Source of the DNA: Gordius sp. MW1
Taxonomy: Eukaryota > Nematomorpha > Gordioida > Gordea > Gordiidae
Length of the DNA stretch: 64,000 bases
Assembly: GCA_964036665.1 (NCBI GenBank)
Contig: OZ038529.1
Location: 2,108,001-2,172,000, forward strand
Direction: 5' to 3'
Of this stretch, positions 44,701 through 57,119 are shown in pieces (the first letter of the stretch is position 1; every line of letters starts with the position of its first letter). Under the pieces are notes generated by a model that searched no databases, was not told the origin of the DNA, and worked only from the letters and a program-made list of their open reading frames with translations. The translations under genes and the position numbers were made by a program.

Positions 44701-45540
44701 AGACATAAAAAATTTCACAAAACATTCATTTTGCCCGTCCCTAAATCATTATTGCCCCTCCTCTCTAATTCCAATCCTGGCTACGCTCATGAGTGAAGAT
44801 ATAATATAAATTGCTTTAATGCAATACTGTTTTTCTCAGGCAGTATATTAATACCATATTAAATTTTATTTTCAAATTTGATTTAGGATTTGTTGTAAGC
44901 AAGACTTAATTAAAAGTTTTTGCGTTTAATAAACTTATATTTTTAAAAGTTGTAATTACAGAACAACTTAAATTTAAATCTCTAAACTAGAACACTCTTA
45001 AAATATATACAAGGCAATTTAAATTACTAATAGTCTAGCAATGAGATTAAAGGTTTGAGACATGCATATAGTTAGATTAAATCTTATATAAAACAAATTT
45101 TGAAATAATACAATGAGAGTAGTATCATTTTGGCGCTTTTCTCGTAACCCTCTAACAAGTAATACAGTTTTGACAGTCGCCATAACTTATATATTTAGTT
45201 ATGAGAGGCAAAGAGGGGCAGCTCCCCAATATAAAAAATTTCTTAAATGTTTTTATTTAAATTTCAAAAATTTATCACCCCCAACTAATTTAAATTTTAT
45301 GTTATAATGGAAATTATAAAACACATGATGTCATGATGGAGCGCCTATGTAACGATATTAATCCCATAAATAAATGATAGGCGATAGATTTTACAGCTAG
45401 AGAAGCCAGGTAGGAATAATTACCCCCCCCCCCGCCCCTTTAAGAAATGTTTATAAAAGAATTACCTTTTTTCAAATTATATCAATTTTATAGCCCAACT
45501 TTGCCTTTAATTTATAGCTCAGCTCATGAAATTTTTTTTT

Positions 45541-47546
45541 AATTGCTATGCAATTTATGGGCTCGTTTTTTGGTTGTCCGTTGTCCGTCCGTTGTCCGTC
45601 CATCCGTTGTCTACCCTCCCTATCTATTTGCATTGGGTATATTAGGTTATCAATTTTTTAAATTAATGCGTGAGAAAGAGGTGCCCCACCCCTCATCTCT
45701 ATCTCCCTCGCTGTGTTATTTTAAATTAATGCATAAGAGGTGCCCCACCCCTCATCTCTATCTCCCTAGCATTCGGGCGGGGTCGGGTTTTAATTGCTAC
45801 GTTAAATTAATGCATAAGTATATCTATTCGTTTTTGAATTGGGTAACATTGATATTAATTGCTATAATTACCCTATGCCCTCCACTTCAAGGGTTTGGGT
45901 TAGAATCTCGGAGTTTTTTTAGACTCTTATGATTGTTCTTGTTACTACCATTGATAATAAGACTTTTTGGCCGTCTGCTGGCTGCTGACCAAAAAAATGA
46001 CCATTGGCCAAAATGTGAATCCAAGTTTCTTTTTTCTTTTTTTTTGACTATTATGATTGTTCCTGTTACTACCATTGCTAATACGACTTTTCGGCCGTCC
46101 ACTGGCTGCTGACCAAAGAAAAAATGACCATTGGCCAAAATGTGAATCCAAGTTTATTTTTTCGTTTTTTTTTGACTATTATGATTGTTCCTGTTACTAT
46201 CATTGCTATTATGACTTTTTGGCCGTCTGCTGGCTGCTGACCAATGAAAAAAATGACCATTGGCCAAAATGTGAATCCAAGTTTATTTTTTCGTTTTTTT
46301 TTTGATTATTATGATTGTTCCTGTAATTACCATTGCTATTATGACTTTTTGGCCGTCCGCTGGCTGCTGACCGATGGAAAAAATGACCATTGGCCAAAAG
46401 GTGATTTCAAGTTTTTTTTTTTCGTTTTAGTTTTGACTATTACGATTGTTCTTGTTACTATCATTGATAATAAGACTTTTTGGCCGTCCGCTGGCTGCTG
46501 ACCAATGAAAAAAATGACCATTGGCCAAAATGTGAATCCAAGTTTATTTTTTCGTTTTTTTTGACTATGATGATTATTCCTGTTCCTACCATTGCTATTA
46601 TGACTTTTTGGCCGTCCGCTGGCTCCTGACCGATGGAAAAAATGACCATTGGCCAAAATGTGAATTGAAATTATTTTTTTCGTTTTTTTTTGACTATTAT
46701 GATTGTTCCTGTTCCTACCATTGCTATTATGACTTTTTGGCCGTCCGCTGGCTGCTGACCAATGAAATAAAATGACCATTGGCCAAAATGTGATTCGAAA
46801 TTTTTTTTTTCGTTTTTTTTGACTATTATGAATTTATATCTACTTTTACCGTGTCCTGGCTGCTGACCAATGGAATAAAATGACCATTGGCCAAAATGTG
46901 ATTCGAAAATTTTTTTTTCGTTTTTTTTACTCTTATGAATTTATATCCATTTTTACCGTGTGCTGGCTGCTGACCGATGGAAAAAAATGACCATTGGCCA
47001 AAGTGAGCATCAAATTTTTTTTTTCGTTTTTTTGGCTATCATTGACTTATAGAGTATCTGTTGGTACTGACCAATGGAGAAAAAATGACTATTCGCCAAA
47101 TTTTTGATTTTTTTAATTAAAAATTGTTCAAATTCAACAAAAATTTCTCCCAGCAATTCTGCAAATTCTTAACATTGTGATGTTTTATAATATAATGTTT
47201 GTTAGACCCATAATCACTAAAGGCCGTAAAAACTAATGTAATACGCAACTAGATGCAAACACTAAATCTAACCCTAACCCTTGCCTATATTACATTTTGT
47301 TTATATTACATTTTGCCTATAAATGGAAAATTTGTATAAATAATTAATTAATCATTAGGCATTTAATACCCCCTATAGGCATTCTCGCCCCTTCTCACCT
47401 TTCTCGCCCATAAATTGCATAGCAAATATGATACATTTATACAAAGTAAAGATGAGTCGTCCCCCCTTCCCTTCCCCCCTTCCCCCCTTCCCTTCTCCCC
47501 TCCCCTTCTCCCCTCCCCCTTCCCACGAGGGCCGAAGGCCCGAGTT
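45541..47546 (+). mobile_element. Helentron-like element with internal minisatellite
   Basis: It starts AATTGCTATGCAATTTATGG and ends GGGCCGAAGGCCCGAGTT. It contains the same components as 1989-3873 in the opposite orientation: ttgtccgtccgttgtccgtc near the 5' end, gagatgaggggtgg-type blocks (45,690 and 45,750), the minisatellite and the pyrimidine-rich stretch before the terminal hairpin. No coding sequence. Confidence 0.7.
45985..47100. repeat. minisatellite, about 128- and 106-bp units
   Basis: Ten units are marked by aaatgaccattggcca at about 45,997, 46,125, 46,251, 46,383, 46,515, 46,642, 46,770, 46,878, 46,984 and a degenerate one at 47,085. The longer unit type comes first and the shorter follows, the same order (inverted) as at 2405-3330. 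The two arrays derive from one ancestral element. Confidence 0.88.
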
Positions 47547-47557
47547 TAGTAATTTAA

Positions 47558-47653
47558 GATGCATTTTGTAAAATTAAATCAAAAAAATGAAATGTATATA
47601 TTATGTTTCTAGGTTTTTATAAATGTCTTAAAGTCTTTGATTAACTAAACTAT
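47558..47653 (+). repeat. outer end of duplicated segment C
   Basis: Matches 35,665-35,765 of the left arm (atgtttctaggtttttataa, then aatgtcttaaagtctttga). The match resumes at 52,604, so a 4.95 kb insertion splits this copy. Confidence 0.8.
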
Positions 47654-48159
47654 AATTATGCAATTTATGGGCTCGTTTTTGATTTTTAATTGTCCGTTGT
47701 CCGTTGTCCCTTACCCTTCACTGTTTTTTATCGTTTATTTTTTTTTAAATTAAATTAATATTTTGTTCTTGTTAATACCATTGATATTATGAATTTTTGA
47801 CCGTCCGCTGGCTACTGACCAATGAAAAAAATATTGGCCAAATAAATTGAAATTTTTAATTGCTATATGCAATTTATGGTATTTTTTCGTCTTTGAAGAG
47901 GTTAATATTGATAATTACCCTATGCCCTTTCCTACAAGGGCCTACGCCTCTACTGATATGGGTCCCTGTGCCCCTTACCAAAGCCTATGCCTATACTGAT
48001 ACGGGTCCCTGTGCCCCTACCAACCCTATGCCTTTACTAATGTGGGTTCAAATCCCGGAGAGGGCAAAATTTTTATTTATTTTTAAAATTAAATTAATTT
48101 ATTGTTCTTGTTAATACCATTGATAATATGGCTTTTTGGTCGTCCGCTGGCTACTGACC

Positions 48160-48375
48160 AATGAAAAAAATGACCATTGGCCAAAGTATAAATCGAAATT
48201 TTTTTTTCGTTTTTTTTTGACTCGTACGTATTTATAGACCGTATTTTGGTGCTGACCAATAGAAAAAATGACCATTGGCCAAATGTGATTCGAAATTTTT
48301 TTTCGTTATTTGACTCGTATGTATTTATAGACCGTCTCTTGGTACTGACCAATAAAAAAAATGACCATTGGCCAA
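48160..48375. repeat. three-unit minisatellite of the Helentron-like family
   Basis: aaatgaccattggccaaa recurs at about 48,168, 48,268 and 48,359, with a gactcgtatgtatttataga block between units. Confidence 0.8.
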
Positions 48376-49205
48376 ATTGTTTTTAAGTAAATGCTAAACT
48401 TTCAAAATGCTCCTCCCAAAATCATTATAAAATACTGAACCAAATTCTTGAATATTTGGTGATCAAAAAACACCTATTCTTAACCTTTTTATACACGCGG
48501 GCACCCCCCACCCCCAAATATTTTGTAATTTTTTTGTGGCCCCCCATTTTTTTCATAATAATTTATATTTGCTAAATTATCTATAATATATTGATTTTCT
48601 ATTATTGTTTCATTTTATTATATAATAAACATAGCAATATATTACCAAAATGGGAAGCCCGGCAAAATTTGCAAAAAATTTTTAGCCTTAGCTCCACCCA
48701 TTACTTGTTAATTATCAATCCGAACCTTAAAAAAATTGATGAAAGACCTTTGAATTAAATATTAACGTTTTTATAAATTCCAAAAATTAAATACACTTTT
48801 CTATATGCAGTTTATTAAATTATACTATGATTATTACTTGACTTGCACTTTAAAATTGAACTTGGATTATATACGATAATAAAAAATATTTACTTACAAA
48901 TTGGTGCATGTTTTTATATTATTGAATTTTGTTATTATAAAAATACAAAGTTAATACCATCTTTTGTCATTTTTATTGGTTTGTCATATTTAAAATGGTG
49001 CACGCTATATTTATCATGTATAATGCTAAACTTCTTATATTCCTTATTTTGTCTTAATAGACTTATCCTGATTACATGGACGGGGTGGGAAATAAAAGAA
49101 GCTTATTTTCGTTTATATATAAATTCAAGAGTATATTGGAGAATTTCTGAGCTAAATCATCAATTCTTGACGCTATCTTAATAATGCCCTCATACTTAGC
49201 AAAAT
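48376..49205. other. AT-rich sequence, no recognisable gene
   Basis: A 112-codon ORF at 48,843-49,181 is rich in Leu, Ile and Tyr because of base composition and matches no family I know. Confidence 0.5.
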
Positions 49206-49215
49206 CAATAAATTA

Positions 49216-49274
49216 CTCCCTCCCTCCCTCCCTCCCTCCCTCCCTCCCTCCCTCCCTCCCTCCCTCCCTCCCTA
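49216..49274. repeat. (CCCT)n microsatellite
   Basis: About fourteen uninterrupted repeats of TCCC, followed by ataaaatcaata. The same words (ccctccctgtaaaatcaata) occur at about 50,899, on the other side of the neighbouring element. Confidence 0.95.
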
Positions 49275-49295
49275 TAAAATCAATAGTTTTCCACG

Positions 49296-50778
49296 CCGGT
49301 GTAGCTTATGAGACGCCGTAGCGTTTGAGATCGCGTAATCGTCAATCACGCCTCCACATTCGTTGAAAACACGAAAAAAGTACTTGTTTTGTCAATCACG
49401 TGATTTTTTTGAGTAACATGATTGGTTCAAATTTCGGAAAAACATACATTTTATTTCACGTAATGACATGCATTTGAGATCACGTAATTTGCAAACTTTT
49501 TCACCAATATAATCTTGTATTTTGTAATAAGTAAGTTCCTAAGATTATAAATATAAACTAATGCAAAAGTTTGTTATTTACCTTTTTAGATGTATGCTTC
49601 TATAATTGTTGAAATTGTAGTAAACTTTGTATTTTGTAATAAGTAAGTTCCTAAGATTATAAATATAAGCTAATGCAAAAGTTTGTTATGTACCTTTTTA
49701 GATGTATGCATCTATAATTGTTGAAATTGTAGTAACTTTGTATTTTGTAATAAGTAAGTTCCTAAGATTATAAATATAAGCTAATGCAAAAGTTTGTTAT
49801 TTACCTTTTTAGATGTATGCCTTTATAATTGTTGAAATTGTAGTAAACTTTGTATTTTGTAATAAGTAAGTTCCTATAAATATAAGCTAATGCAAAAGTT
49901 TGTTATTTACCTTTTTAGATGTATGCCTTATAACTCCCTAATATTATAAATATTAAACTACTTAATTTATACTTTGGTTAATTTAGCATTTATTTAATAG
50001 AATGGAAGAATATGGTTTTGCTGAGATTATGGATTATATGAAAAATGGGACTATTCCTATATATTTGATAGTTGTTTTTGAAAAAATTTTAATTGTTACT
50101 ATACTCTTTTTACTTTATATTTACTTTAAATAAAATACATTATTCTTATTTCAATGTCTAATGTATTTGACAAAACATGGTTTTAATATGCCTTTTCCCA
50201 ATAAAGATGATGATATGTAATGGCTAAAAATATATATTTATTAAAATAATAATATCAATATCATTATTTTATATTATAACAGCTTTATCAGATGCAAAAT
50301 AAATTTAATAAACTAAATTTATATAGATTGGATCACTTATAAAAGAATTAAAACCAAATATATGACACCTAATCAGAGATTATAAGATCCTTTATATAAA
50401 ATAATTATTTAAGTTCCCCAGTTTCTATAATAGTTTAAAAAACTTAATACATATAAATTATTTGAATTTGTTTATATTAGTTAAAATTAAATATTATTTA
50501 AGTTCCCCACTTTTTATAAAAGTTCAAAAAACTTAATACATATAAATTAATTGAATTTGTTTATGATGGTTAAAATTTAATGAAGCTTAATTTACATTAT
50601 GTTAAACCTTTATTGAAAAATCTTAACAAAATTATTGTATAACAAACCACAATTTTTGATTGACATTTATACCAGCCTATAATAATCTTTTTTGCAATCA
50701 TAGTGCAGAAATACATGATTGACGTGTTTGATTGATTTACGCGATATCAAACGATACGCGAATTGAACATTACACCGG
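49296..50778. mobile_element. terminal-inverted-repeat element with internal tandem array
   Basis: The ends are CCGGTGTAGCTTATGAGACG and, inverted, CCGGTGTAATGTTCAATTCG. Similarity continues inwards through a gcgtttgagatcgcgtaat word on the left and cgtttgatatcgcgtaaat on the inverted right, giving about 50 bp of imperfect inverted repeat. No transposase is seen, and no duplication could be fixed, so the superfamily is unknown. Confidence 0.65.
49510..49935. repeat. tandem repeat, about 112-bp units
   Basis: Four units are marked by ttgtattttgtaataagtaa at about 49,513, 49,628, 49,738 and 49,850. Each continues aatgcaaaagtttgttattt and ctttttagatgtatgc. The last unit has a small deletion. 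Confidence 0.9.
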
Positions 50779-51865
50779 AGTAATATATCCTTGCCTAGAG
50801 GGATGGGTGGGGGGGAGGGGGTTGCACGATATTTTGCATATCTTATTTATCGCGTTTGAATCAATAGAATTAGATAGCTATTAATAACCTCTCTCCCTTC
50901 CCTCCCTGTAAAATCAATACGTCATTATTGTATTAGGGGGCGGGAGTGGAGGAGATAAATTTTTATGCTTTAAGATCAGACGCTGTGGAAAAAAATAATA
51001 ATAATAACGCTTGTAATTTAAACTAGAGTCGAAAACTAACCCATTTTAACTTAATCCTACTTGAAACTAAGCCAACTTTTTACGCTTTTAAAATTTTTAT
51101 ATAATCAATAAAAGGTCTGATCTTTGGTTTATAGTTCGAGGTGGCTAATCGCTTATTTATTTTTACTTAAAATGGCAATAATTAAGTAAAGTTGAGACAT
51201 ATAATGGGCAAAATGTAGAGCAACAAGAAAAATATAGCTGCAGATTTCGAAATGTCTGAAATTTCCAAAAGGTAAACATAATAATTGTTTTTCGTATTGA
51301 ATTTACAGGTGTAGCTTTTAAGCGAAAATTAACTTTGATAGTTCATTCCACACTAAACTTTGGAACAACCGTCAAGTTGTTAATGAAAATCCTGGAGGGA
51401 AACGTTGAACAAATATTTTGGCGTATCGTAAATTTTCAAAATTAATCAATTAGTTAAGGGATCAGACAATGCCATATAGAAACAGTAATGTAATTAGTAT
51501 CAATTTTTCTCGTTATACAATCTATAAGTTTATATAAGAAAGTTCAACTCCATAATACCGATTAGTGGTATAAATGACGGGTGAATTGGGATTGATTTCA
51601 GCGTTTTTAAAAGGGTTAAAACAATAATTGTCACGAATTCTAATTAATAATATAAAATCAATTTTGACTAAAAAATCTAAGCTTTGATGCCAAAGTATAT
51701 TCAGGGGTAATAATGCAGACGATAGTTTGCAAATATCGCCTTATTCGACCTTAGATTTAAGTAAAATGGTTAACAATCTTAATTTTTGTAAAAAACACTA
51801 TAAAACTTTTATGAATACTTAATTTTTTGCGAGGGTGTAGGCTTCATTTATTAGAATAATTTCTG
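50779..51865. other. AT-rich sequence, no recognisable gene
   Basis: No ORF of note. G-runs at about 50,810 and 50,935 suggest MITE fragments. Confidence 0.5.
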
Positions 51866-52603
51866 AAAAGGCGTAGGCCCTTGTAGGAAAGGGCATAGGG
51901 TAATTATCAATGTTAACCTAATATAACCAATTCAAAAACGAAAAAATAAAATTTCGATTCACATTTTGGCCAATGGTCATTTTTTTCAGGTCAGCAGCCA
52001 GCGGACGGCCAAAGAGTCACAATAGCAATGGTAGTCATCGCCTCACAACCTAGCTAGACGTTCTTCCTAAGTTTTAAGGGAGATAAATTGTCTGAAATTA
52101 TATATTAGCTATATTCTAACAAAGGTATAACAAATTTGTTATAAAAATTCATAAATAATCTTTAAAGTCGTCCCCATTAAATTTTGCAGCCAATGGCACT
52201 AGAATTTATATGCATCTCTACATATCGTTATTTCTTTTTTTCTTTTTTTTTGGTAACATTGACAATTACCCTGTGCCCTCCCCTAGCAGAGCCTATGCCT
52301 TTACTAATATGGGTCCCTGTGCCCCCCCCCCTACAAAAGCCTATGCCTCTATTAATGTGGGTTCGAATCCAGGAGAGGGCAAATTTTTTTTAAATTAAAT
52401 GGAATATTTGTATAAATAATTAACTAATCATTTTGCATTTAATACCTCCCTATAGGCATTCTCGCCCCTTCCCACCGTTCTCGCCCATAAATTGCATAGC
52501 AAATATGATACATTTATACGGAGTATAGATGAGTCGTCCCCCCTTCCCTTCCCCTCTTCCCCTTCCCTTCTCCCCCTTCCCACGAGGGCCGAAGGCCCGA
52601 GTT
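51866..52603 (+). mobile_element. Helentron-like 3' half
   Basis: Contains one inverted minisatellite unit (about 51,962-52,030), a tRNA-like B-box word gtgggttcgaatccagg at about 52,358, the pyrimidine tract and the terminal hairpin GGGCCGAAGGCCC at 52,585-52,597. Confidence 0.6.
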
Positions 52604-54932
52604 ATTTTAACCCATTTAATTTAGTTATTAATCAAAAACTTTTCACATTTTTGCCGAGTGGGGGGGGGAATTTTCCGCCCCCCTCTTATTTATGCCGTAT
52701 TAAGCATATTAAAGAACTTAAAGTTGTGTCTTGTTCTTCTAAAAAATGATATAAGGAGGATTAAACTTGTGATTATTATAACACTTTACTCAAATGTATA
52801 TTAAGATTGTTTAGGATTTAGGGTGGTAGAGTGTACTCCCTTCTTCCTCCTGGCTAAGCCGAGCTTTAATAATTTAAGGGAAAAAATAAAATATGTTAAG
52901 TATTCTATGAACGATTATGTTATTTAATGATGATAAAATACTTGTCGTATGCCACATAAATACGATTAAATGCCGTAATAAAATGTAGGATTTATGTTTT
53001 TTTAAATACAAATCAGGAAACATGGGAAATTAAAATTAAGTATTTAGGTCTAGTCTTTAAAAATGCTTAATAATTTATAAATGAGCTGACCAGAAACAAG
53101 GAAATTATTATAATTAATGACCACTTTTATGTCCGTTCAGCAGTTTGGACAACATGCAATTTGCCAAAATCAATTAAAATACCATGTTACTACAATTTAT
53201 TTGTCATAGTAGAAGCACTAAATCATAGTATAGTAATGATGAGGATTAATTGTCGGGCCACAACTTATAAATAACTAAGCGATAAAGTTGTAGTGGTATA
53301 ATATTTTTTGTAAAATATAAATTTTGAACCTGCATAACTATACGTTAGACTCGCTCACTTGGTTAATAAGGGGTAAAACCTTAATTGCAGGTTTTTGTAT
53401 CCTTACATCTGAAGAAATTATTCTTGGGATAATAATGCCCCTAGTTGGAATTTTAGGGATTGTAGGCAACATTATCATAGGAGTAGTTGTCTGGGATCAA
53501 ACAAGTTGCCTTTGGGATTTTAAAGATTTACCTGAAGCGCATAAAACTTCGCATACTCTCTTTAATTTGTCGCAAAAAGCACCTTACCCAAAAACTGATA
53601 TCATACTTAGATGTTAAAATGTTAACTTTAAGGAAAAGTTCGACCAAAAAATGGAGTTCTACATCGATGCTCTTAATGTGTCATTGCTTTGTTTCATTGG
53701 GGAGCAAAACTGCACTTGGCCTACTGTACATCTTGAAAATTCTCAAATTATTTGAGCTATTATTATTATCCATCTATCAGGATTTTGTCACAATTTTGTT
53801 TCGGTTTTATCTTTGTCATGACGGTTGAAAAGTATGTAGCCTTAAAGGTGCCTCACAAGTACACGAAACTATTTTCACTCAAGCGAACCAAAATAAGCAT
53901 GGCCTGGGTAATTGTTATAGCTACCCTAACATTGATTCCCATATATCTGTGGTATAAGACAAATCGGTACGACGTTATTATAAACAGAGATTTAGAGGCT
54001 TACCACCAATTTTCTATCATCAAAAATGCTTGTCTTTTAGATAATAAGCTACCGTGGAAAGGCAAGCTCCTGAATTCTTTAAACAGTTGAAATTATACCT
54101 CAACGGAACATAATTTAGGATCTTATATTTTGTTAACGATGACAACGGCCACGTTATTAGACTTATAATTCATCAAAACGATGAAATTGTAGAGGGTTAC
54201 TTGAGCATAAATAATTTTGATGTTACCAACCATATAGTATTCTTTTATTATGAGATAGTCCGGGAGACGATAATAAGTAATATACCTTTGATTGTGCCTG
54301 TCGTATTAAATGGTTTCATCATAGTGGCTCACAAAAAATACTTAGAGAAGAAGATTAAAAGGCGATGCATGCCCGAGAGAGATCTCAACCACTTATGAAA
54401 CAAGCATAGGTTGTGTTAACAGAGCAAAAATTACTTCTAAATCAAAAGATAGCTATATAACTTTTCGTCAAATTATACTGACATCCTATCTAATCCTATT
54501 TACCATTCTACAAGCATTCGCGAGTATGTTATACAACATTTTCTAGTGTAGGACTCGGGAAAATAATATATGCTGGTACAAAACTGTGATGGCCACAACT
54601 CATAGCCGAAATAGCTGGTTGTTGTTTGATCTTTTTGTTCTTACCGATCCCGTATTCAGACGACAAACTAAAGCTTTGTTCTAAAGAAAATCATTTATTT
54701 CTTACACATATTGAATGCTCATTTCATACTCATCTAAATACTATTTTGACATCACACTCAACTAGCAAAAGTTATAATTTAATTGTATCAATTATGTCAA
54801 GATATTATACACATATACGATTTGTTGTTAAAATCACAGTTACATCGGAAAGTTTACCGTCTTCTTAATCTAAAATAAAACTAAACTTTTGAAAAGACAG
54901 ATATGCTTAAATTTTCCTGCCTGAACCCGACC
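52604..54932 (+). repeat. duplicated segment C (third copy of the palindrome arm)
   Basis: Continues the match to the left arm from about 35,762 to 38,155 (attttaacccatttaattta, then the GPCR copy). It is closer to the right arm at several indels (for example ttaagcatattaaagaactt). Confidence 0.85.
53330..54684 (+). pseudogene. rhodopsin-class GPCR, copy C, disrupted
   Basis: The start codon is lost (gaaccTGCATAAC where copies A and B have gaaccATGCATAA). TM1 is intact (IIMPLVGILGIVGNIIIGVV). A two-base deletion near 53,518 shifts the frame at the first loop, and a deletion removes part of TM2. TM3-TM4 are open at 53,752-54,090 (GFIFVMTVEKYVALKV, so the E-R-Y box is E-K-Y). Part of the second loop is deleted at 54,080. 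TM5 is open at 54,201-54,398, then the frame shifts again. It is a pseudogene. Confidence 0.88.
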
Positions 54933-55195
54933 CGGTCGGATATATAATAAACCCTTCTAAGTGTCCATCCGGTTATGCCCAAATCATTAGAGTCCCCGAA
55001 TGGCTCGGCCCGACATTATAATAATTCAAAATTTTCGCAGTAATTTTGTTATTTTCCATAAATTCTAAACTTAATTTTGATTTTTTTTTGAAATCACGAT
55101 CAATATTATACGATCTAAAAGTGACAAAATAATACACTATATAAAAAATTCTCATTGAGTCCAAATTGCCTAAATTTTAAGATGCCCATCTGAGC
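54933..55195. other. spacer of the second palindrome
   Basis: About 260 bases homologous to 38,157-38,440 beside copy A, present once between copies C and D. No gene. Confidence 0.6.
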
Positions 55196-56190
55196 TGGCC
55201 CATCGGGTTCAGGCAGGAAAATTTAAACAAACTGTCTTTTCAAAAGTTTAGTTTGATTTTATATTAAGAAGACGGTAAACTTTCCGATGTAACTGTGATT
55301 TTAACAACATATCGTATATGTGTATAATATCTTGACATAATTGATACAATTAAGTTATAACTTTTGCTAGTTGAGTGTGATGTCAAAATAGTATTTAGAT
55401 GAGTATGAAATGAGCATTCAATATGTGTAAGAAATAAATGATTTTCTTTAGAACAAAGCTTTAATTTGTCGTCTGAATACGGGATCGGTAAGAACAAAAA
55501 GATAAAAGATCAAACAACAACCAGCTATTTCAAGGCTATGAGTTGTGGCCATCACTGTTCTGTACTAGCATATATTATTTTCCCGAGACCTACACTGGAA
55601 AATGTTGTATAACATACTCGCGAATGCTTGTGGAATGGTAAATAGGATTAGATAGGATGTCAGTAATTTGACGAAAGGTTATATAGCTATCTTTTGATTT
55701 AGAAGTAATTTTTGCTCTGTTAACACAACCTATGCTTGTTTCATGAGTGGTTGATATCTCGGGCATGCATCGCCTTTTAAACTTCTTCTCTAAGTATTTT
55801 TTGTGAGCCACTATGATGAAACCGTTTAATACGACAAGCACAATCAAAGAAAGGCATGTTACTTATTATCGTCTCCCGGACTATCTCATAATAAAGGAAT
55901 ACTATTATGGACGGTAACCGCAAAATTATCTATGCTCAAGTAACCCTCTACAATTTTATCGTTTTGATGAATTATTAGTCTAGTAACGAGGCCGTTGTCA
56001 TCGTTAACGAAATATAAGATCCTAAATTTTGTTCCGTTGAGGTATGATTTCAACTGTTTATCAGTATGTAATATAAGCGTCAGATTAGTTGAATTCAGGA
56101 TGGTAGGAAATTGCTGGTAAGCCTCTAAATCTCTGTTTATAAGAACGTCGTACCGAATTGTCTCATACCACAGGTATATGGGAATCAGTT
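55196..56190 (-). repeat. right arm of a second, smaller palindrome (segment D)
   Basis: Inverted counterpart of about 53,930-54,932, starting tcgggttcaggcaggaaaat and ending near gtatatgggaatcag. Beyond 56,190 the sequence is unrelated, so the copy is truncated within the GPCR. Confidence 0.85.
55448..56190 (-). pseudogene. rhodopsin-class GPCR, copy D, 5'-truncated
   Basis: Covers the end of TM4 (IPIYLWYETIRYDV) to the stop at 55,448-55,450. The second loop is intact (NLTLILHTDKQLKSYLNGTK), so this copy keeps sequence that B and C lost. A frameshift lies before TM5 (VLVVLNGFIIVAHKKYLEKK) and a two-base deletion near 55,665 breaks TM6. It cannot encode a receptor. Confidence 0.85.
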
Positions 56191-56329
56191 GATTCATGCC
56201 CAAAAGAACAACCGAAAGAAGAAAAACTGAATGTATGAAACTAATGTATGATTTGATTGAAAAAAAATTTACGCATAGAATATAATGTATAAAATTTAGA
56301 AATCAAAGAATAGTTTATATCAGATTTTA

Positions 56330-57030
56330 ATAAAATACGTATAAGTAACTATTTATGAATTAAATGAAGTGGTATGTAAAAACACATTCAAAATTAATAA
56401 AAAGGTGGTTTATGAAGTTGAGTATTCAGGCAATCGAATGATATAAAGTTTAAGGTTATCAATTGCTATGAAATTAAATACAAAATGTGTTAGAAATTAT
56501 GTTAAATAGTGTAACATAGATATATATAAATAAAAAATGGTTTATAAACTTAAGTTAAATTCGATGTTATAGTGTAAGTTAATATTACATAGGCATATAC
56601 AAATAAAAAACGTGCTTTACGAACTTAAGTAGACAGTGCGATATATAATCTGATAATATGAAATCAATTGCTAATGTGAAGGATTTTATAAAATTAGATA
56701 CAAAATGTGTTAACCTAATACTTAATAAAATTATGTTAAATGTTATAGTGTAACTTACTGTTAAAAAAAGTTGTTTATGAACTTAAGTATACAATGCTAT
56801 ATAAAATCTTATGATATGAAATCAATTGCTACTGTCTAGGATTTTATCAAATTAAATGCAAAATGCGTTAACCTAATTAAAATTATGTTAAATATTATGG
56901 TGTAACTTAGTGTAACATAGGTATATATAAATAAAATAAATGATTTATGAACTTAAGTATACAATGCTATATATAGTCTGATCATATAAAATCAATTGTT
57001 GATATGAAGGATTTTATAAGATTAAGTCTA
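56330..57030. repeat. tandem repeat, about 160-170-bp units
   Basis: Units are marked by aaatcaattgctaatgtgaa and atgaacttaagtatacaatg (about 56,620, 56,775 and 56,948), with cataggtatatataaataaa in each. The first unit is diverged. No gene. Confidence 0.8.
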
Positions 57031-57119
57031 TTGTCAAAAAGGACCAAAAGAGAATGAGAAATTCAGTCATCTACGCGGATCCGCCCTTTTATCCGCCATC
57101 GTCCGCGTTTAAAAAATGT

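Larger units (their letters stand above)
39500..45540 (-). repeat. right arm of the large imperfect palindrome
   Basis: Inverted counterpart of 33,335-38,472. It is about 0.9 kb longer, mainly because a 1.2 kb Helentron-like element is inserted at 42,596-43,790. It ends abruptly at 45,540, exactly where another Helentron-like element begins. Confidence 0.88.
47654..52603 (+). mobile_element. composite Helentron-like insertion
   Basis: It begins with the family 5' word in shortened form (attatgcaatttatgggctc) and ends GGGCCGAAGGCCCGAGTT. The host sequence either side (actataat and attttaaccc) is contiguous in the left arm at about 35,758, so everything between is insertion. It contains tRNA-like words, a three-unit minisatellite (48,160-48,370), AT-rich sequence, a CCCT microsatellite, a terminal-repeat element (49,296-50,778) and a second set of Helentron-like sequence from about 51,866. 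It is either one element with nested insertions or two abutting ones. Confidence 0.65.

Noticed and set aside
48843..49181. 112-codon hydrophobic ORF as a membrane protein
   Set aside because: Leu/Ile/Tyr/Phe richness follows from AT-rich sequence; no conserved segment, no splice context, and it lies within a transposon insertion.
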